From: Planctomycetota bacterium
GTDB lineage: Bacteria > Planctomycetota > Planctomycetia > Pirellulales > UBA1268
Assembly: GCA_003670825.1 (NCBI GenBank)
Contig: QWQL01000165.1
Coordinates: 1-17,551, forward strand
Length of the DNA stretch: 17,551 bases
Reading direction: 5' to 3'
Of the stretch, positions 14,870 through 17,551 are shown piece by piece (the first letter of the stretch is position 1; the number at the start of each line of letters is the position of its first letter). Below the pieces are notes generated by a model. That model searched no databases. It was given only the letters and a program-made list of their open reading frames with translations, and was not told the DNA's origin. The translations under genes were made by a program, and so were the position numbers.

Positions 14870-16333
14870 TCATGACGCCCGCACCCGCTCGAACATCCGC
14901 AGGTAGTCGCGACCGCTCGATCGCCACGACCAGTCCTGCCGCATGGCGTTGCCCACGAGACCGTTCCAGAGCGGCCGGTCGGCGTGGGCGCTCATCGCCC
15001 TGGCGAGTGCGTGTTCGAGCGCCGCGGCATCGAAGCCCTGGAACACGAAGCCGGTGGCCGAGTGGTCGCGGGTCGTTTCCGGCGTGGCATCGACGACCGT
15101 GTCGACGAGCCCGCCGGTGGCACGGACCACGGGGATGGAGCCGTACCGCTGCGCGTAGAGCTGCGTCAGGCCGCACGGCTCGAAGAGGCTGGGCACGAGC
15201 GTGATGTCGGCGGCCGCCTGCACGAGGTGGGCAAGCCCCTCATCGAGGCCGATCGCGAGGTCGACCGTGCCAGGAAACATCAGGGCGGCCTGCTGCAGAA
15301 GCTGCTCGTACTCACCGCTGCCGGTGCCCAGGATCACAAAGTGCGCCCGGCCCGCCGCTGCCATCCGGCCGAGCACTTCGAGCAAGAGTTCGACCCCCTT
15401 CTGCTCGACCAGCCGGCCGATGAAGGCGACCAGCGGCCGGGCGTCGGGCGCTGCATGACCAAACCGCGCCGCGAGTGCCGCGCGAGCCGCATACTTGCCC
15501 GCCTCGACATCGGATTCCCCGTAGGGCCTGGGGAGGTGCGGATCGGCCATCGGATTCCAAACGCGGGTGTCGATGCCGTTGACGATGCCCGTGAGCACGC
15601 CGCTCCGCGCCGACAAGAGCCCCTCGAGTCCGCAGCCACCGGGTGATGACTGGATCTCGCGGGCGTAGGTCGGGCTCACCGTGCTGATCGCGTCGGCGAA
15701 CACCAGGCCCGTCTTCAGCAGATTGAGCTGGCCGTAAAACTCCATCTCCCGCCAGGTGAAGTGCTTCCAGTCGAGGCCCGTCAGCAGCATGTCCCAGTGC
15801 CAGAAGAGACCCTGGTAGGCCATGTTGTGGATCGTCATCACCGTCCGCGCCGAGGCGACGGCGGGATGGCTTGCATACTCCAGCGCCCGGTAGGCGGGCA
15901 CGAGTCCGGTCTGCCAATCGTGACAGTGGAGGATGTCCCACGGTCCACCGAGGCGGCAGGCCAGTTCCAACGCGGCCCGCGAAAAGAAGATGAATCGCTC
16001 GGCGTTGTCGGGGTAATCGCTCGATCCGCCGTAGAGCGTGGGTCGGTCGAAAAACTCGTCGTTGGCGACGAGATAGGCATCGCATCCGGACCCGGGAACT
16101 CGGCACCGCAGGATACGGGCCACAGGCCTCCGCGTGCCGACCGGCACCTCAAACTCGATGCCGGTGGACTCGATCGGGAGCCCCTTGGCGTAGGCGTCGC
16201 GATGGCCGGGCATCACCAGGGCGACCTCGCAGCCGAGGTCGGCCAGTGCTCCGGGCAGGGCGCCCGCCACGTCGGCCAGTCCGCCGGTCTTGGCAAACGG
16301 GACGGCCTCACTGGCGATTTCGAGCACGCGCAT
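14870..16333 (-). CDS. glgA: Glycogen synthase (ADP-glucose type, GT5)
   Basis: This 487-aa protein adds glucose from ADP-glucose to the growing alpha-1,4-glucan chain. The N-terminal GT5 domain begins MRVLEIASEAVPFAKTGGLA, with the KTGGLADV nucleotide-sugar motif at Lys15, the same position as in Escherichia coli GlgA. This fixes the start at 16333 and argues against an in-frame ATG at 16396. Further motifs are HCHDWQTGLVPAY, HNMAYQG, VNGIDTRVWNP, the C-terminal FIGRLVEQKG and the catalytic-loop block FEPCGLTQLYAQRYGSIPVVRATGGLVDT. Length fits the family (about 480 aa). No other glycogen gene is in the window. The next plus-strand gene diverges from it and looks like a carbohydrate-binding-type protein, possibly a coincidence. 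Confidence 0.96.
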   Translation of the reverse strand: MRVLEIASEAVPFAKTGGLADVAGALPGALADLGCEVALVMPGHRDAYAKGLPIESTGIEFEVPVGTRRPVARILRCRVPGSGCDAYLVANDEFFDRPTLYGGSSDYPDNAERFIFFSRAALELACRLGGPWDILHCHDWQTGLVPAYRALEYASHPAVASARTVMTIHNMAYQGLFWHWDMLLTGLDWKHFTWREMEFYGQLNLLKTGLVFADAISTVSPTYAREIQSSPGGCGLEGLLSARSGVLTGIVNGIDTRVWNPMADPHLPRPYGESDVEAGKYAARAALAARFGHAAPDARPLVAFIGRLVEQKGVELLLEVLGRMAAAGRAHFVILGTGSGEYEQLLQQAALMFPGTVDLAIGLDEGLAHLVQAAADITLVPSLFEPCGLTQLYAQRYGSIPVVRATGGLVDTVVDATPETTRDHSATGFVFQGFDAAALEHALARAMSAHADRPLWNGLVGNAMRQDWSWRSSGRDYLRMFERVRAS

Positions 16334-16383
16334 CCGCAGCGATCCGGAAGAGGGAGACGGTGTGGCCGAACTCCGGCCACTGC

Positions 16384-16390
16384 TACTATA
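16384..16390. promoter_or_regulatory. AT-rich -10-like element in the glgA divergent region
   Basis: TACTATA is the only AT-rich hexamer in a GC-rich divergent intergenic stretch (16334-16454). It reads as TATAGT toward glgA and TACTAT toward the 216-aa gene, so it could serve either. I see no good -35 at the right spacing on either strand. Confidence 0.3.
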
Positions 16391-16454
16391 GGACACGTTC
16401 CCGCGCCCCTCGGCCCTCCCTCACCCGCACAACCGGACCTTTCCTGGTCGTCGC

Positions 16455-17105
16455 ATGAGCCCGCTCGTCAATCCCGCCGCGCTCTTCAAGCTCCGCCTCC
16501 GCTGCCTCCGTCGCGACCTGCTCTGGCCACCGGCTGACTGGGGCCTCGACGACGCCTGCCGGCTGCCGTCATTCGCCGACGTGGCGAGCGTGCCGGACGT
16601 GCTCGATCTCTGGATCGCATGGAACGCCTCCGGGCTCGCCGTGCGCGGGGTGGCCCGCGGCGTGGGCACGTCGCGGTGGTGCCACACCACCCGGCCGGAA
16701 GACAGCGACGGCCTGCAGCTCTGGATCGCCACCAGACCCACCGGCGAGAGCCACCGCGCCGGACGCTATTGCCGTCGGATCGCCCTCTTGCCAACGGGCG
16801 CTGGCCGGCTCGCCAACAAACCCGCCGCCGTCGCGGCGACGATCCCGCGCACCAGCGAGGTGCCCGTAGAGTTACCGACCGACTCGGTCTTGATCGAGTC
16901 GGCTGCCACGGCCGATGGCTGGCGGATCGATGCCTACCTCACTGCGGCCGCCCTGCCGGGCTGGGATCCGCTCGAGATCCCGCGTCTCGGCTTCTTCGCG
17001 GCGTTGGTCGATCGCCGCCTCGGCAAGGTGCCCTGCTTCGCGCCGCCAGCGTATCCCTGGGATGGTGACCCCACCACCTGGGCCGAGCTGGAGCTCACTG
17101 CCTGA
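16455..17105 (+). CDS. Putative CBM9/DOMON-like beta-sandwich protein
   Basis: This 216-aa protein has no signal peptide or membrane segment. The pattern of alternating hydrophobic strands resembles carbohydrate-binding module family 9 and DOMON-like domains. VLDLWIAWNASGLAVRGVA is followed by a D-x-LQLWIATR strand, then a long loop, GWRIDAYLTAAALPGWDPL and IPRLGFFAALVDRR. In CBM9-like proteins the D-G-L-x-L-W segment precedes the ligand loop. This is fold recognition by eye and is not secure. It diverges from glgA across about 120 bp, so a link to glycogen or sugar binding is possible but unproven. The downstream neighbour, a helicase, converges on it. Confidence 0.7.
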   Translation: MSPLVNPAALFKLRLRCLRRDLLWPPADWGLDDACRLPSFADVASVPDVLDLWIAWNASGLAVRGVARGVGTSRWCHTTRPEDSDGLQLWIATRPTGESHRAGRYCRRIALLPTGAGRLANKPAAVAATIPRTSEVPVELPTDSVLIESAATADGWRIDAYLTAAALPGWDPLEIPRLGFFAALVDRRLGKVPCFAPPAYPWDGDPTTWAELELTA

Positions 17106-17210
17106 CCAGAGGTTCCTCGCCCGTGCCAACTCGCACGCTGGGATGCGACCTTCACGCCGGCTGGTGGCTCGTCGACAACCGCAGGACGTCTCGGCGATGG
17201 TACGTCTGCG

Positions 17211-17551
17211 TCACTCGTCGTCGGCAAACGGCTCAATCTCGACCGCCGCCGGGGGCAGGCTGTCGAGGAACACCTTCCCGTAGGGCTTGGTGAGCATCCG
17301 CGGGTCCAGAATCACCACGGATCCTCGGTCCGTGTGCGTGCGGATCAGCCGGCCGAAGCCCTGCTTAAGCTTGAGCACCGCCTCGGGCAGCTGGTACTCG
17401 GCGAAGGCGTTGCCCCCTGCCTGCTTGATGGCCTCGATCCGCGCGGCCACCAGCGGCCGGTCGGGCACGGCGAAGGGCAGCTTCGTGATGATCACCGTCA
17501 CCAGGCAGTCGCCCGGCAGGTCGATCCCCTGCCAGAAGCCGTCGGTGCCCA
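17211..17551 (-). CDS. dinG: DinG/XPD-type ATP-dependent helicase (C-terminal part, cut by window)
   Basis: Only the last 113 or so residues are inside the window; the gene continues past base 17551, and no start is visible. Reading from the window edge, the sequence begins with GTDGFWQGIDLPGDCL. This is the motif V region of DinG-like superfamily 2 helicases, followed by VIITKLPFAVPDRPL. Motif VI is KLKQGFGRLIRTHTDRG (Q-x-x-G-R-x-I-R), which contacts ATP. VVILDPRMLTKPYGKVFLDSLP is the usual family ending, and the tail is acidic. These enzymes unwind DNA with 5'-3' polarity during repair. The iron-sulfur cysteines and Walker motifs would be outside the window. It is convergent with the 216-aa gene, with about 105 bp between them. 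Confidence 0.87.
   Translation of the reverse strand, partial: GTDGFWQGIDLPGDCLVTVIITKLPFAVPDRPLVAARIEAIKQAGGNAFAEYQLPEAVLKLKQGFGRLIRTHTDRGSVVILDPRMLTKPYGKVFLDSLPPAAVEIEPFADDE

Overview
The window is about 17.5 kb of GC-rich, densely coding bacterial chromosome. It almost certainly comes from a planctomycete, probably a Pirellulales-type lineage. The strongest marker is the paired DUF1501 protein and 'planctomycete cytochrome C / DUF1549 / DUF1553' protein (5710-10331, minus), which is a hallmark of that phylum. Several small secreted Cys-, Tyr- or Pro-rich proteins support the same placement. I see no phage, IS, CRISPR, tRNA or rRNA features, and the window reads as ordinary chromosome.

Layout, left to right. 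(1) The 3' part of a MerR-type HTH/TPR protein (plus). (2) A two-gene minus-strand unit for small secreted proteins, one Cys/His-rich and one Tyr/Pro-rich. (3) After a 336 bp divergent intergenic region, a plus-strand gene for the B subunit of DNA topoisomerase VI, an enzyme best known from archaea. A secreted alpha/beta hydrolase of the dienelactone-hydrolase/PAF-acetylhydrolase type follows. (4) A minus-strand block: secreted Arg/Glu/Met-rich coiled-coil protein, then the PSD1-type cytochrome protein, then the DUF1501 protein. The last two are translationally coupled. (5) A plus-strand cluster of three genes with ATGA stop/start overlaps: a class I RlmI/RlmK-like methyltransferase, a TrmH/SpoU-family rRNA/tRNA methyltransferase, and an unknown 407-aa protein. 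(6) Minus strand: a small secreted Cys-rich protein and, upstream of it, glycogen synthase glgA. (7) Divergent from glgA, a 216-aa protein that looks like a CBM9/DOMON-type beta-sandwich. (8) The C-terminal end of a DinG/XPD-type helicase, cut by the window edge.

The most notable item is the topoisomerase VI B subunit. Its ATPase and transducer motifs are intact. It also carries a second copy of the H2TH module (16 of 52 residues identical, no gaps) inserted inside the transducer domain, and Lys/Ala-rich tails at both ends. No gene for the catalytic A subunit (Spo11-like) is next to it. Other items for a second look are the coupled RNA-methyltransferase/unknown-protein operon, the three Cys-rich or Tyr-rich secreted proteins, and the Met/His/Arg-rich coiled-coil protein ahead of the cytochrome gene.
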